A stretch of 37,836 bases of DNA from Treponema sp. GTDB lineage: Bacteria; Spirochaetota; Spirochaetia; Treponematales; Breznakiellaceae. Under the pieces are notes generated by a model, which had not been told where the DNA came from, ran no database searches, and worked only from the letters and a program-made list of their open reading frames with translations. The translations under genes and the position numbers were made by a program. Where the stretch lies: contig JAITIC010000013.1 in assembly GCA_031279635.1 (NCBI GenBank), positions 1 to 37,836 of the forward strand. Reading direction: 5' to 3'. Positions 1 to 8,473 of this stretch are shown piece after piece; within the stretch, counting starts at the first letter, position 1, and the number at the start of each line of letters is the position of its first letter.

Positions 1-118
1 AAAACACAGTTTTCGTCTATAAGTCCGCTATAATTCGTACAATTTCACGGGTTTTACCTGAAACTCCGCGAAATTGTCCGTGTCTTTCCGTGTCTGTGGT
101 TAAATGTAAAACCCCTGG
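1..118 (-). repeat. 118-bp dispersed repeat, copy 1 (cut by window start)
   Basis: The reverse complement of this stretch matches 16480-16597 with a single mismatch, so the two are inverted copies. The inner end, read on the minus strand, begins CCAGGGGTTTTACATTTAAC. Copy 1 may continue to the left of the window. It forms the 3' end of the truncated permease reading frame next to it. Weaker relatives lie at 14735-14847 and 19551-19676. I infer a dispersed non-coding repeat; no protein is encoded. Confidence 0.9.
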
Positions 119-303
119 CGGCTCCCTAGAATCCCGTCCAGGGGCATAAAATCCTTAAAGGCAATCTGACCGTTCCAGATGGGGAAATACTTAAAAATAA
201 TATAATACGTCAGGGGGATAATCAGGAGAACGTACACCGAACGGTGCCGTTTTATTTCCCTGCCCAAACGCTTCCGGCGGGACATCTCGGCCACGTGTTT
301 CAT
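100..303 (-). pseudogene. Truncated LplB-type sugar ABC permease (N-terminus only)
   Basis: The 67 residues look like the start of an LplB/YtcP-type carbohydrate ABC transporter permease: a basic N-terminus, one hydrophobic segment (about residues 24-41), then the family's FKYFPIWNGQIAFKDF stretch at about 37-52. Full-length relatives have about 300 residues and six membrane segments. Here the frame runs from GILGS straight into the 118-bp repeat and stops after six unrelated residues. It lies 52 nt downstream of the AraC regulator on the same strand, the usual place for a sugar importer under such a regulator. I infer a gene broken at the repeat junction. The remainder is not at the other repeat copy. 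Confidence 0.72.
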
Positions 304-355
304 ACCAGCTTTATAATAACCGGGAATTCCGGTAAAATGCTGGCTGATTATTGGA

Positions 356-3300
356 TTATTCCGACCTTTTCCGTAGCTGCCCTGGAGGAGAACCGTAAAT
401 TTTTTTAAATACCCGGCAAAAATAAGCCTGATCCTGAAACCCGCAGCGGGCGGCTATTTCCTGGATGGTTTCATCGGTCCGGCGGAGCAGGTTCGCCGCG
501 AGAAACACACGGTACCGGTTCAGGTAATCCCAGAGGGAGAGCCCCATTTCACGGTGGAAAATCCGGGTCAGGTAATCTTCGCTCACATTGACCGCTTCCG
601 CCAGTTTCCACCGGGAAATGGGGGAACCGGCGTACTTGTTAAAATAGAGGATCGTTTTTTTTACCAGGGCCCCCGTATGGGGGGGAAGAATTTCATCCCC
701 GGCGATCAGGGCTTTGATCCGCCGGCGGAATTCCTGAGACGAAGCGGCGGCGGTGTTGCAGATGATAAGCCGGGAATATCCGCTTAAGGTCATGACCTCC
801 GCGGCGGAATCAATCAGGCCGCCTATCATAACCACGGGCGCCGTTACCGTCAGGGGATGCCGCCGGATGGCCGCGGCGGTTTCGGTATTCACCCCGTTCA
901 CCAGGATCAGGGTCGGGCAGACATCCGCCACCGTTTCGTTAAAAAGCGCCATGGAATCAATAGTGATAATCTCCGCCGGAATGTCACCTCCCATGCCGAA
1001 CCGGGGATACTCCCCGGGTTCCGGGGCGCCAATGGTGAGGACGATTCCCCGCTCCGGGGATCGCAGGGCGTTCTCCACCGCCTCGGCAATGGACTTTTCC
1101 GAACCGTGGGTTCCGGTAAAACCGTACGTTTCCCCCGCAGAGGACCGCTTTCCGTAGCATAAAAAAGGAATCTCCGCAAATTCCGGCCGCCGGCGCAGGC
1201 GTAATACCTGCAGGTACTCCTCCTTGGTTGAGGCGGCGGCGTTCCAGACAATAAAAGCTGTCCTGCCCGGAAGTTCCGCGGATTTTCTGATGTCCCGGAC
1301 CAGGGGCAGATCAAAAAAATTCGCCGGCAGAAGGGTGGAATCGGAAAGGGCCAGCACATGATCCTGCCGGCCCACGGCCTGAACGGGGGCGTCCTGACCG
1401 GTCAGGGTTGTCCAGGGAAGGGTCAGGGCGCACCGCGCCTCGTCCCGGGAAAATTCCCCGCCATGGGTCAGGATAATCTGTTCGGCTAAAAGGAGGCCGT
1501 GTTTCCGCCGGACCTCCGGCGCCGTTCCGGTTTTCCCCGGCCGGCGGAAGGTCAGGGCAAGTCCCCCGTAAGTCAGGGCCGCGGATACCGTATCCCCGTA
1601 TTCCTCCCGGATAAGGGAAAAGCACTGGGACAACCGGGCCGTATCGCCGCAGAGAAGGGGAAAAGCGCCTATTCCCGGCAGAAGTTCATCGGGATCAAAA
1701 AGAGTCTTCCGCGGAACTGACTCATCAATCCGGGAAAGGGTTAGATCAATCAGACTGCCCGCCTCGGCTTCCCGGGAGCTTATCAGGGATTTCAGCCTGA
1801 TAATAGCATCCCCTGTTTCCTTTCCGGGGGAAATTTTTTTTTCTAACTCCTCAACCTGATCCATCACCTCCGAGAGGGGATCGTAAAGCTCATGTTCCAG
1901 GGCCCTGAGCAGTTCGGACTTTGCCCGTTCCTCCTGCTCGGCAATCCGTTTCGTCCTGACCACCTCTTCCAGCAGGGAAATCCCCTTGAGGGCGTAACTC
2001 ACGGCGGAACGGAGTTCCTCAAAAATAACGCCGTCGTAGAAGGGAACGTTATGGACAAAATACCCCAGGGACTGATTTTCGATAAACAGGGGCTGGACCA
2101 TAAATATCCCGTCGGCGTAGTGTCCTTTGAGCGCCGCGGGAACCAGGAGTGTTGCGGGAAAGGGCTGTTCCCGCTGGGGGCTGATCCCCTGGGGTGAAAA
2201 ACCGCCCACGCAGCGGGAAATCTTTTCATCCTCAAAAAGCACAATAACTGCGGTGGCGATCCCGATTTTCGGCAGATGCCGGGCCAGGCTCTGTACCAGA
2301 GACCTCCGGTCCCGGGTCCCCAGAAGTTCGCATTTCAGGGAATTCAGGGCCGTATTCCACTGTTCTTTTTCATACTGTCCACGGGTGGTAAGCCGCTCCC
2401 GGATATGAAAGACGGTCCGGTACAGGACCGGCTCAATCCGGGAAATCCTGTCCGGGGGCAGGAGGCCGGAAAGGGAGATGTCCCCCAGGAGCTTGAGGAG
2501 CCGTTCAACATCCCGGCCAGAATTAAAAAAGCGGATCAGGGCTTTTTCAAAAAGATGAAAAAAAACATCGTCCCTGCCGCGGAACAGGGCGTCGGTCAGC
2601 GGAAACACCATATCTTCAACGTAACCGGATTCGAGATTGAGATAAGCGGCGGCCATTCCGATAATGTCCCCGGAGGCTGTACCGCGGGATCCCGCATCCT
2701 GTCCCCCGTTTTCAAAGGCATATTCAGAGGCTCCCCCGGTTTCGCCGGCATGGTAGTATTCGCAGCCGCAGGATTCCCGGATCACCAGTTTCGATGCCAG
2801 CCGCAGATCCGCTATGTTCCGGGATCGTTTGCCGAGGAGTTTAAGGACTATGCCGAAGGACTCAGCGCTTAATTCGGTGTAAGGTATATGTACCGTGGTC
2901 AGGGGGCTTTCCGTTATCCTGCTTTCGATAGAATTATTAAATCCCCCGGCGCGGTAATCCCGGGGCACGTGATAACCCGCTTCCAAAAAATAATTAAGCG
3001 CCCCCAGCGCCATCAGGTCGCTGGAACCTATGAGGGTGTCAAAATCCCGGCCCGGAACCAGGGAACGGTCTTTAAAAAGCTGGGCCGCCGCGGCCTCTCC
3101 GCTGTTCCAGTTGAAGGGATCCGTAACCAGGGGACTCTGCCGTAAAACAGGCAGGCCCGCTTCCCGCAGCGCGTCCCGGTAGCCCTGGAGCCGGGCGACG
3201 GCGGACTGGTGAAAATCGGGGCCCCGGAGAAAAGCTATGCTCCGGGCGCCGTGGGCCCGGACACAATGGCTGACCAGGGCCCTCATCCCGTTGTAGGCGT

Positions 3301-3643
3301 CGAAATCAACACAGGGATGACCGGGGATCTTATAGGCCAGCGTGACATACGGCAGGGGATCAAAGCCCGCATGAAAAGCCTCAAATTCTTCCCTGGTTTC
3401 GGTATACCGTACGGCCGAACTCCAACTGATGAGGCCGTCCAGATTTTCCGTATTCACCAGGGAATACACCGGATTGCGGAGATTCTCCGAGTCCTGCCGG
3501 GCGTTCAGCCTTCCGCCGGGAAAAATAAAAAGGCTGGCGTTTTCGATGTGGGCGGTCCTGACAAAACAGGGCCAGACATTCAGGGAAGCGCCGGTATGAA
3601 TAGAAGCAAGGACGAGCCCTATTCTTTTTTTAGCGGAAGCCAT
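356..3643 (-). CDS. AraC-family regulator fused to LacI-type sensor and degenerate hybrid-kinase core
   Basis: A cytoplasmic regulator of 1095 aa. Residues about 5-295 form a LacI/periplasmic-binding-protein fold, ending in the typical RESCGC motif. Residues about 440-560 look GAF-like. A helical segment follows with an H-box-like sequence (HELYDPL, His584). Residues about 660-760 resemble a kinase ATPase domain but lack the N-box Asn and a clear glycine box. Two receiver-like domains without an obvious phospho-acceptor Asp follow, then an AraC double helix-turn-helix in the last about 90 residues (LNRYRVFLAANLL, then QAYFCRVFKKIYGSPP). No signal peptide or membrane segment is visible. It sits 31 nt after the GH28 gene and before the broken permease, so it probably senses a pectin-derived sugar. 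An RBS is not evident. TACAAT ends five nt before the ATG, but without a good -35. Confidence 0.85.
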   Translation of the reverse strand: MASAKKRIGLVLASIHTGASLNVWPCFVRTAHIENASLFIFPGGRLNARQDSENLRNPVYSLVNTENLDGLISWSSAVRYTETREEFEAFHAGFDPLPYVTLAYKIPGHPCVDFDAYNGMRALVSHCVRAHGARSIAFLRGPDFHQSAVARLQGYRDALREAGLPVLRQSPLVTDPFNWNSGEAAAAQLFKDRSLVPGRDFDTLIGSSDLMALGALNYFLEAGYHVPRDYRAGGFNNSIESRITESPLTTVHIPYTELSAESFGIVLKLLGKRSRNIADLRLASKLVIRESCGCEYYHAGETGGASEYAFENGGQDAGSRGTASGDIIGMAAAYLNLESGYVEDMVFPLTDALFRGRDDVFFHLFEKALIRFFNSGRDVERLLKLLGDISLSGLLPPDRISRIEPVLYRTVFHIRERLTTRGQYEKEQWNTALNSLKCELLGTRDRRSLVQSLARHLPKIGIATAVIVLFEDEKISRCVGGFSPQGISPQREQPFPATLLVPAALKGHYADGIFMVQPLFIENQSLGYFVHNVPFYDGVIFEELRSAVSYALKGISLLEEVVRTKRIAEQEERAKSELLRALEHELYDPLSEVMDQVEELEKKISPGKETGDAIIRLKSLISSREAEAGSLIDLTLSRIDESVPRKTLFDPDELLPGIGAFPLLCGDTARLSQCFSLIREEYGDTVSAALTYGGLALTFRRPGKTGTAPEVRRKHGLLLAEQIILTHGGEFSRDEARCALTLPWTTLTGQDAPVQAVGRQDHVLALSDSTLLPANFFDLPLVRDIRKSAELPGRTAFIVWNAAASTKEEYLQVLRLRRRPEFAEIPFLCYGKRSSAGETYGFTGTHGSEKSIAEAVENALRSPERGIVLTIGAPEPGEYPRFGMGGDIPAEIITIDSMALFNETVADVCPTLILVNGVNTETAAAIRRHPLTVTAPVVMIGGLIDSAAEVMTLSGYSRLIICNTAAASSQEFRRRIKALIAGDEILPPHTGALVKKTILYFNKYAGSPISRWKLAEAVNVSEDYLTRIFHREMGLSLWDYLNRYRVFLAANLLRRTDETIQEIAARCGFQDQAYFCRVFKKIYGSPPGQLRKRSE

Positions 3644-3674
3644 ACCGTATTGTAACGACGGCCGGAATCAAAAA

Positions 3675-5030
3675 CTACCGGTATATAAACGCTTCCGCCG
3701 GACCCTGTATATGTACGCCGTTACATTCAAGGTTCCGTACATGAAGGAGGCGGAAACTTTTTTCCCCTGTTTCGGGAATTCCCAAAAACATATCCGCCTC
3801 GCCGGGACTCACGCCGCTTTGTTCATCGGTGGAAAATTCACATTGGTTCATTACCAGATGTTCCACCGGCGATTCGGGGAGGCCCGCGATAAATCCCGCG
3901 GAGGCCCGACAGCCTGAGGCCCGGAGGCCGGAAAAACGGATGTTTTTAATTGAAGGGGTCATCTGGTTAACCGGCAGGGGATCGGGGCTGAAAAACCCGT
4001 CCGAAAGATCCGCGCCGCAGCGGTAATACATATTGATCACCAGGGGGCAGAGGTTGTTTTCCATGGTTATATTCCGGAATTCCATATCCCGAATCTCCCC
4101 TCCCCTGCCCCGGCGGGTTTTAACGCGGATGCCCCGGTCGGTTCCCCGGAACAGGCAGTCTTCCGCCAGCACCTGAAAGATCCCCCCGGCGGTTTCGCTT
4201 CCGATGACGATGCCGCCGTGGCCGTTCTCCACAACGCAGCCCCGGACCACCACATTACGGCAGGGTTTGCCAACTTTGACGCCTTCTTCCCCGGCCCCGG
4301 ATTTCAGGGCAATGCCGTCATCCCCGACGCTGATACGGCAGCCTTCAATCTTTACATCCCCGCAGGAATCAATATCAATGCCGTCGGTATTCGGCGCGTC
4401 GGGGGGATTGACAATGGAAATCCCCTTTATTCCGAGGCCCTCACAAAAAACCGGATGGAGGGTCCAGAAAGGAGAATTGATCAGGCCGATATCTTCAAGG
4501 CGCACATCGCGGCAATTCAGAAATTGCGCCAGGGGCGGGCGGAGGAATTGGATGTTTCTGCCGCCGCCGCCGCCGGGCTGGTTCTCAAACCCCTGGTTAA
4601 GCCGGGCCAGTTCCCGTTCCGCCGGAGTTTCGGGCCGCCTCTGCCCCCGGCGGCGCTTTTCCCGCAGCAGGTCCCACCAAACCTGGCCGTTCCCGTCAAA
4701 GCCGCCTTTCCCGGCCACCGTGATCCGTTCCTGGCCGCTGGAAAAAAGGCAGGGGCGCATGGCGTAACAACAGACCCCTTCCCAGCGGGTATACACCGGC
4801 CCGTATCGTTCCGGTTCGGGAATAAAGGAAATCACCGCCCCCTCTTCCAGATACAAAGTGGTGCGGGAAAAAATTTCTACCGGGCCGGTCCGCCATACGC
4901 CCCGTTCCACCCGTAAGGTTCCGCCCCCCGCTTCCTTCAGGGTACCCAGAGCGGCGGCAAAGGCCCGGGAATTGTCGGTTTGACCGTCTCCCCGTGCGCC
5001 GAAAAAACTCAGGTTGTATTCATTCATCAT
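3675..5030 (-). CDS. Glycoside hydrolase family 28 (polygalacturonase-like), intracellular
   Basis: A parallel beta-helix enzyme of 451 aa expected to hydrolyse galacturonide or rhamnogalacturonan oligosaccharides. All four GH28 signatures are present in order: NTD at 214-216, DD at 237-238 inside VGDDGIALKSG, GHG at 270-272, and RVK at 302-304. The N-terminus has the FGARGDGQTDN motif of the family. There is no signal peptide, so it probably trims imported oligosaccharides in the cytoplasm. Residues about 124-160 hold a charged and glycine-rich insert. It is the first gene of the minus-strand cluster with the AraC regulator and the broken permease. It is divergent from the isomerase at 5088. 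Exo- versus endo-activity and the exact substrate cannot be told from sequence. Confidence 0.9.
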   Translation of the reverse strand: MMNEYNLSFFGARGDGQTDNSRAFAAALGTLKEAGGGTLRVERGVWRTGPVEIFSRTTLYLEEGAVISFIPEPERYGPVYTRWEGVCCYAMRPCLFSSGQERITVAGKGGFDGNGQVWWDLLREKRRRGQRRPETPAERELARLNQGFENQPGGGGGRNIQFLRPPLAQFLNCRDVRLEDIGLINSPFWTLHPVFCEGLGIKGISIVNPPDAPNTDGIDIDSCGDVKIEGCRISVGDDGIALKSGAGEEGVKVGKPCRNVVVRGCVVENGHGGIVIGSETAGGIFQVLAEDCLFRGTDRGIRVKTRRGRGGEIRDMEFRNITMENNLCPLVINMYYRCGADLSDGFFSPDPLPVNQMTPSIKNIRFSGLRASGCRASAGFIAGLPESPVEHLVMNQCEFSTDEQSGVSPGEADMFLGIPETGEKSFRLLHVRNLECNGVHIQGPAEAFIYR

Positions 5031-5051
5031 TATTTCCCATTATTATTTTCC

Positions 5052-5081
5052 TGGACATCTTCTGCCGAAAGGGAATATACT
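5052..5081 (+). promoter_or_regulatory. Promoter of the isomerase gene (leaderless type)
   Basis: TGGACA at 5052-5057, an 18-nt spacer and TATACT at 5076-5081. The -10 box ends 6 nt before the ATG at 5088, so transcription should begin at or next to the start codon. The GAAAGGGA at 5067-5074 resembles an RBS but lies upstream of the predicted transcript start. Confidence 0.6.
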
Positions 5082-5087
5082 GTTCCC

Positions 5088-5939
5088 ATGATATCGCTTG
5101 GCCTCCGGGCCCATGATTACGGCAGGCTGCCGCCGGAACAGTTGGCGGATACCCTAGCCGCCTTTCAGCCCGATTCGATTCAACTGGCCCTCTCAAAGGC
5201 CCTGGTTAAGCCTCCCCTCTCCGGCTCCCTCTCCCCCGGCTATGCCCGGCGGATTCGGAACATTTTTGAACAACGGAATATTTCCATCGCCGTCCTGGGC
5301 TGTTATATCAACCCGGTGCATCCCGATCCCGCGGTTCGGGAACAGATGCTTCGGAGTTTTGAGGAACACCTCCGCTACGCCCGGGATTTCGGCTGCCCCC
5401 TGGTAGGAACCGAAACAGGCTCCCGCGATCCCGGCTGTTCATACCACCCCGACACCGCCAAGCCGGAAACCTTCGATCTGCTCTGCGGATCGGTGGAACG
5501 GCTCCTCAAGACCGCCGAAGCTTGCGGTTCCATAGTGGCGGTGGAAGCGGTGGCGGATCAACATACCATCTCTTCTATTGAATTGATGGATTGTTTCCTC
5601 CGCCGCCTCGCGTCTCCCGCCCTCAGGGTTATTTACGATCCCGTCAACCTCATCCCCAAGGCGGGGTTAACCGGAACCCAGGAGGCTTTTTTCGCCCGGG
5701 CCTTCGGCTGTTTCGGCGAACATATCGCCGCCATCCATGTCAAAGACTTCCGCATGGAGCGGGGCAAAAAAACCGGCGATCTTCCCGCTGGAACCGGGGA
5801 TATTGACTATCCGGCGCTCCTCAGGATCCTCCTGGAGCGGAAACCGGGGATCGACATACTCCTGGAAAATTCCAGCCCCCAAAATGTTCGGGAGGCCATG
5901 GCCTTCCTCAGAAAGACCGCGGACGCTGTTTTATTGTAA
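5088..5939 (+). CDS. Sugar phosphate isomerase/epimerase, TIM barrel
   Basis: A protein of 283 aa of the xylose-isomerase-like TIM-barrel family (AP endonuclease 2 fold, PF01261). Visible family features are acidic and histidine metal-site candidates at strand ends: LVGTETGS, AVEAVADQHT, VIYDPVNL, IHVKDF and the late LLENSS. The frame is open 108 nt further upstream, but the alignment-like start is ISLGLRAHDYG at 5088, supported by the promoter spacing. Members epimerise or isomerise sugars, sugar phosphates or inositols. Its divergent position beside a GH28 gene suggests a role in uronate or related sugar breakdown; this is inference. The specific reaction is unknown. Confidence 0.8.
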   Translation: MISLGLRAHDYGRLPPEQLADTLAAFQPDSIQLALSKALVKPPLSGSLSPGYARRIRNIFEQRNISIAVLGCYINPVHPDPAVREQMLRSFEEHLRYARDFGCPLVGTETGSRDPGCSYHPDTAKPETFDLLCGSVERLLKTAEACGSIVAVEAVADQHTISSIELMDCFLRRLASPALRVIYDPVNLIPKAGLTGTQEAFFARAFGCFGEHIAAIHVKDFRMERGKKTGDLPAGTGDIDYPALLRILLERKPGIDILLENSSPQNVREAMAFLRKTADAVLL

Positions 5940-6032
5940 GGGAGCTTCTCCGGAAACACAATGCCCGAAGGCGGTCTTTTTTTGGATTATTCCGTTTTTA
6001 TAAAAAATTATCGGCGGCTGAATTTCCCGGTT

Positions 6033-6068
6033 CTGTATCCGGAAACCCGGCGGGGTTTCCGGATACAG
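6033..6068. repeat. Perfect 16-bp inverted repeat with 4-nt loop
   Basis: CTGTATCCGGAAACCC at 6033-6048, loop GGCG, then its exact reverse complement at 6053-6068. No T-run follows on either strand, so it is not a standard intrinsic terminator. It could be a palindromic repeat, a binding site or an mRNA 3'-end stabiliser. Confidence 0.85.
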
Positions 6069-6091
6069 GCCCTAAAACCCGATTTCATCAT

Positions 6092-6226
6092 TTACGCCTC
6101 GCGCCTGAACAGCATGGCCGGGGCCTGCCCAATGGCGGCCTTGTGGAAATTTACGAAAAAAACGATATACCGGTTCAGGTAAAATGCCGCATCCACATTA
6201 TTGAAAAAACCATATTCCGGAACCAT
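6092..6226 (-). pseudogene. Decayed AraC-family C-terminal fragment
   Basis: A 44-residue minus-strand frame contains YLNRYIVFF near residues 16-24 and then FHKAAIGQAPAMLFRRE. The intact regulator at 356-3643 has YLNRYRVFL and, about 35 residues later, FKKIYGSPPGQLRKR. The fragment looks like the two ends of the second AraC helix-turn-helix joined by an internal deletion. Nothing upstream continues the domain. I infer a relic of a former sugar regulator; chance similarity is possible in so short a stretch. Confidence 0.4.
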
Positions 6227-6254
6227 TGACACAACGCCTCCATTCTTTTACTAT
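6226..6254 (+). promoter_or_regulatory. cheR promoter (leaderless type)
   Basis: TTGACA at 6226-6231, 17-nt spacer, TACTAT at 6249-6254, then 6 nt to the ATG at 6261. This is a near-consensus sigma-70 promoter. No purine-rich RBS fits between the predicted transcript start and the ATG. Confidence 0.75.
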
Positions 6255-6260
6255 TAAAAC

Positions 6261-7082
6261 ATGGCAGATGCCGTGTTCCTTAGTGACGTTGATTTTGAAC
6301 AGTATCGCGCTCTTATTTATGCCGAGAGCGATATCACCTTCACGGCGACGAATCGGTCGATCCTGGAAAGCAGGCTCAAGGAACGGCTGAGGGAAAAGGG
6401 CATTGACTCGCCGAAGACTTATTTTGCTGAAATTTCCAAAAACAAAGAAGAACTCAAGGGCTTTCTTGACTTAATAACCACCAATTTGACCCGTTTTTTC
6501 CGGAATCAGGCCCATTTTGACGCATTTGAAAAGTTCGTCGTACCCGAATTGATCAAAAATATCAAAAAAGGCAACCCCGGTACCCTCAGAATCTGGAGTG
6601 CCGGCTGTTCTACGGGGGAAGAGCCCTATACTATCGCCATGCTGATGAACGAGATCCTGCCACCGCCCTGGAAATACGAAATAGTGGCCAGCGATATCAG
6701 CCTGAAATGCCTGATGACCGCCAAAGAGGGCTTTTACACAGAAAGCCGTATCGTCGGCATTCCCGACAGTTATCTCGCCAAATATTTCGACAAAATGGAA
6801 GGCGGCTACAAAATACACCCGGACATCCAATCAAAAATACGTTTTGACTATCATAACCTGAAAAACGATTCCGGCCTTCGCGGCCTGGACATAGTATTCT
6901 GCCGGAATGTCATCATTTATTTTGACGAGCCTGCCCAGAAGGCCGTCATAAACCGCTTTTGGGACGCAATGGCGCCAAAATCCTTTTTATTTATCGGCCA
7001 TTCAGAGTCGCTTTTCGGCATGGATACCAAATTTGAGTTTCTAAAAACAGAGTGGGCAACCCTGTACCGGAAGTTCACCTAA
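6261..7082 (+). CDS. cheR: Chemotaxis protein methyltransferase CheR
   Basis: Transfers methyl groups from S-adenosylmethionine to glutamates of chemoreceptors, setting adaptation. 273 aa, the usual length. The all-helical N-terminal domain covers about residues 8-85 and includes the ITTNLTRFFRNQAHFDAF stretch conserved in CheR. The Rossmann methyltransferase domain follows, with the SAM loop SAGCSTGEEPYT near 113-124 and the DIVFCRNVIIYFDE motif near 209-222. No C-terminal TPR is present. It is followed after 12 nt by cheB, so the adaptation enzymes are co-transcribed and separate from any cheA-cheW cluster in this window. Confidence 0.95.
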   Translation: MADAVFLSDVDFEQYRALIYAESDITFTATNRSILESRLKERLREKGIDSPKTYFAEISKNKEELKGFLDLITTNLTRFFRNQAHFDAFEKFVVPELIKNIKKGNPGTLRIWSAGCSTGEEPYTIAMLMNEILPPPWKYEIVASDISLKCLMTAKEGFYTESRIVGIPDSYLAKYFDKMEGGYKIHPDIQSKIRFDYHNLKNDSGLRGLDIVFCRNVIIYFDEPAQKAVINRFWDAMAPKSFLFIGHSESLFGMDTKFEFLKTEWATLYRKFT

Positions 7083-7094
7083 GGGGAGTTTATC

Positions 7095-8228
7095 GTGGCT
7101 GACGAAGTTTCTGTATTAATTGTTGACGATTCCGCGTTGATGCGCAACCTTATCGGACGGATGATTGAAGATACTCCCGGCCTGGTGATAGCGGAAAAGG
7201 CGATGAACGGCTTGTTCGCCCTGCAAAAGATACCGCGCGTGAATCCCGACGTTATCGTTCTTGACCTGGAAATGCCGGAAATGAACGGCATTGAATTCCT
7301 TAAAGAGCGGCAAAAACAGGGGATCAAAATCCCCGTAGTGATCCTTTCCTCCATTGCCCGCCGCGGCACGGAGATCACCATGGAAGCGCTGTCTCTGGGG
7401 GCCAGCGACTTTATTCAAAAACCTTCAGGTTCCGAATCCGAAGACATCCATGTGGTTAAAGACACCCTGGTGAGCATGCTGCTTGGTTACGGCAGATCTT
7501 ACCGCAGATCTCAAGGTAAAAAAGTGCTCTCCCCGTCGGAGTACCAGCCGAAAGCAGGGCAGACCCACGTTCCGGATATTTTTGCCCATTTGGGCGCCCC
7601 TTCTACAGTCGCCCCGGCAAAGCCGCCCGCCCAGATACGCAAGCCCGGAAAAACCGAAATTATCGCCATCGGCATAAGCACCGGCGGCCCCGACGCCCTG
7701 CGGCAGGTCTTTTCCAAACTGGACGGGGATCTTAAAACTCCCATTGTGGTAGTCCAGCACATGCCCCCCGGCTTTACCAGCGAATTCGCCAAGAGCCTTG
7801 ACCGGATATGCCCCCTGGATGTAAAAGAAGCCCAGGACGGCGACGCCGTCCAATCCGGCAGAATCCTCATCGCCCAGGGAAACAAACACCTGGAAGTCGA
7901 GAAAAAAGCGACCGGCGCGCTGGTGCGCTTATCCGACGCTCCGCAGGTTTCGGGCCACCGGCCTTCAGCCGACGTCCTCTTTGCCTCGGTAGCCATGGCC
8001 TACACCAACCACGCCCTGGGCGTAATCATGACCGGCATGGGCCGCGACGGCGCCCAGCAGCTCGGCACGATCTACAAGGAAGGCGGCATGACCCTCGGCC
8101 AGGACGAAGCCAGCGCGGTAGTTTACGGCATGCCCAGGGTCGCCCACGAACTGGGCCATGTAATGGAGCAGGTCCCCCTCGACAAAATGGCCCAGCGCAT
8201 CTGCGAAGTGGCCAAGGCGGTCAGGTAG
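7095..8228 (+). CDS. cheB: Chemotaxis protein-glutamate methylesterase CheB
   Basis: Removes methyl groups from chemoreceptors and can deamidate receptor glutamines; activated by phosphorylation. 377 aa. The receiver domain (about 5-125) has the acidic pair D11/D12 and phospho-acceptor D57 in VLDLEMPEMNG. A linker (about 135-185) leads to the methylesterase domain. Its catalytic triad is visible: S195 in GISTGGP, H222 in VQHMPPGF, D318 in TGMGRDGA. The start is GTG at 7095, preceded by AAGGGGAG at 7081-7088, which suits an RBS. It forms an operon with cheR. Confidence 0.95.
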   Translation: MADEVSVLIVDDSALMRNLIGRMIEDTPGLVIAEKAMNGLFALQKIPRVNPDVIVLDLEMPEMNGIEFLKERQKQGIKIPVVILSSIARRGTEITMEALSLGASDFIQKPSGSESEDIHVVKDTLVSMLLGYGRSYRRSQGKKVLSPSEYQPKAGQTHVPDIFAHLGAPSTVAPAKPPAQIRKPGKTEIIAIGISTGGPDALRQVFSKLDGDLKTPIVVVQHMPPGFTSEFAKSLDRICPLDVKEAQDGDAVQSGRILIAQGNKHLEVEKKATGALVRLSDAPQVSGHRPSADVLFASVAMAYTNHALGVIMTGMGRDGAQQLGTIYKEGGMTLGQDEASAVVYGMPRVAHELGHVMEQVPLDKMAQRICEVAKAVR

Positions 8229-8245
8229 GACTTCGCTTCCCCACT

Positions 8246-8279
8246 GCGGGGGTACTGTCCCCGCCGTCCGTGTTTTTTT
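8246..8279 (+). terminator. Intrinsic terminator after cheB
   Basis: GCGGGG (8246-8251), 7-nt loop, CCCCGC (8259-8264), then after 8 nt a run of seven T at 8273-8279. The gap before the T-run makes it a moderate rather than perfect terminator. Confidence 0.55.
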
Positions 8280-8362
8280 CTGTAATCACTCATATCAGTG
8301 TGTTTAACCTAATCAGCCTGCCAGGCTATCCAAACCGATGTTATTTGGCTCAAAGGAGTCCT

Positions 8363-8473
8363 GTGGTTAAAGTTCTTGGGTTGAGTAATATGAGTTGTCG
8401 CATATATTTACTATGCTATATACTCATTGCGCTTGGAAACCTCTTTCGATATAATGCACTAAAGGAGTCGTAA
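8363..8473 (+). CDS. Possible 36-aa leader peptide ahead of the peptide transporter
   Basis: A GTG-started frame of 36 codons is preceded by AAAGGAGTC at 8352-8360. It ends with TAA overlapping the ATG of the lipoprotein gene (TAATG at 8471-8475). The same nine bases, AAAGGAGTC, recur at 8461-8469 as the RBS of the lipoprotein gene. The predicted peptide has a hydrophobic middle (IYLLCYILIALG). Against it, the best promoter of the operon (8427-8455) lies inside this frame. I recognise no homologue. It may be a small coupled membrane peptide or a chance frame. Confidence 0.3.
   Translation: MVKVLGLSNMSCRIYLLCYILIALGNLFRYNALKES
8427..8455 (+). promoter_or_regulatory. Promoter of the peptide ABC operon
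   Basis: TTGCGC at 8427-8432, 17-nt spacer, consensus TATAAT at 8450-8455. Transcription would start near 8461, placing the AAAGGAGTC RBS (8461-8469) at the very 5' end of the mRNA. Confidence 0.7.

Larger units (their letters stand above)
5940..6260. other. Intergenic stretch with T-run, 16-bp palindrome and AraC remnant
   Basis: Between the isomerase and cheR. It holds a T-run at about 5977-5983 just after GCGGTC, which could pair with GACCGC at the end of the isomerase gene to form a long-loop terminator (weak). It also holds a perfect palindrome (6033-6068), a decayed minus-strand AraC fragment (6092-6226) and the cheR promoter (6226-6254). Confidence 0.6.
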
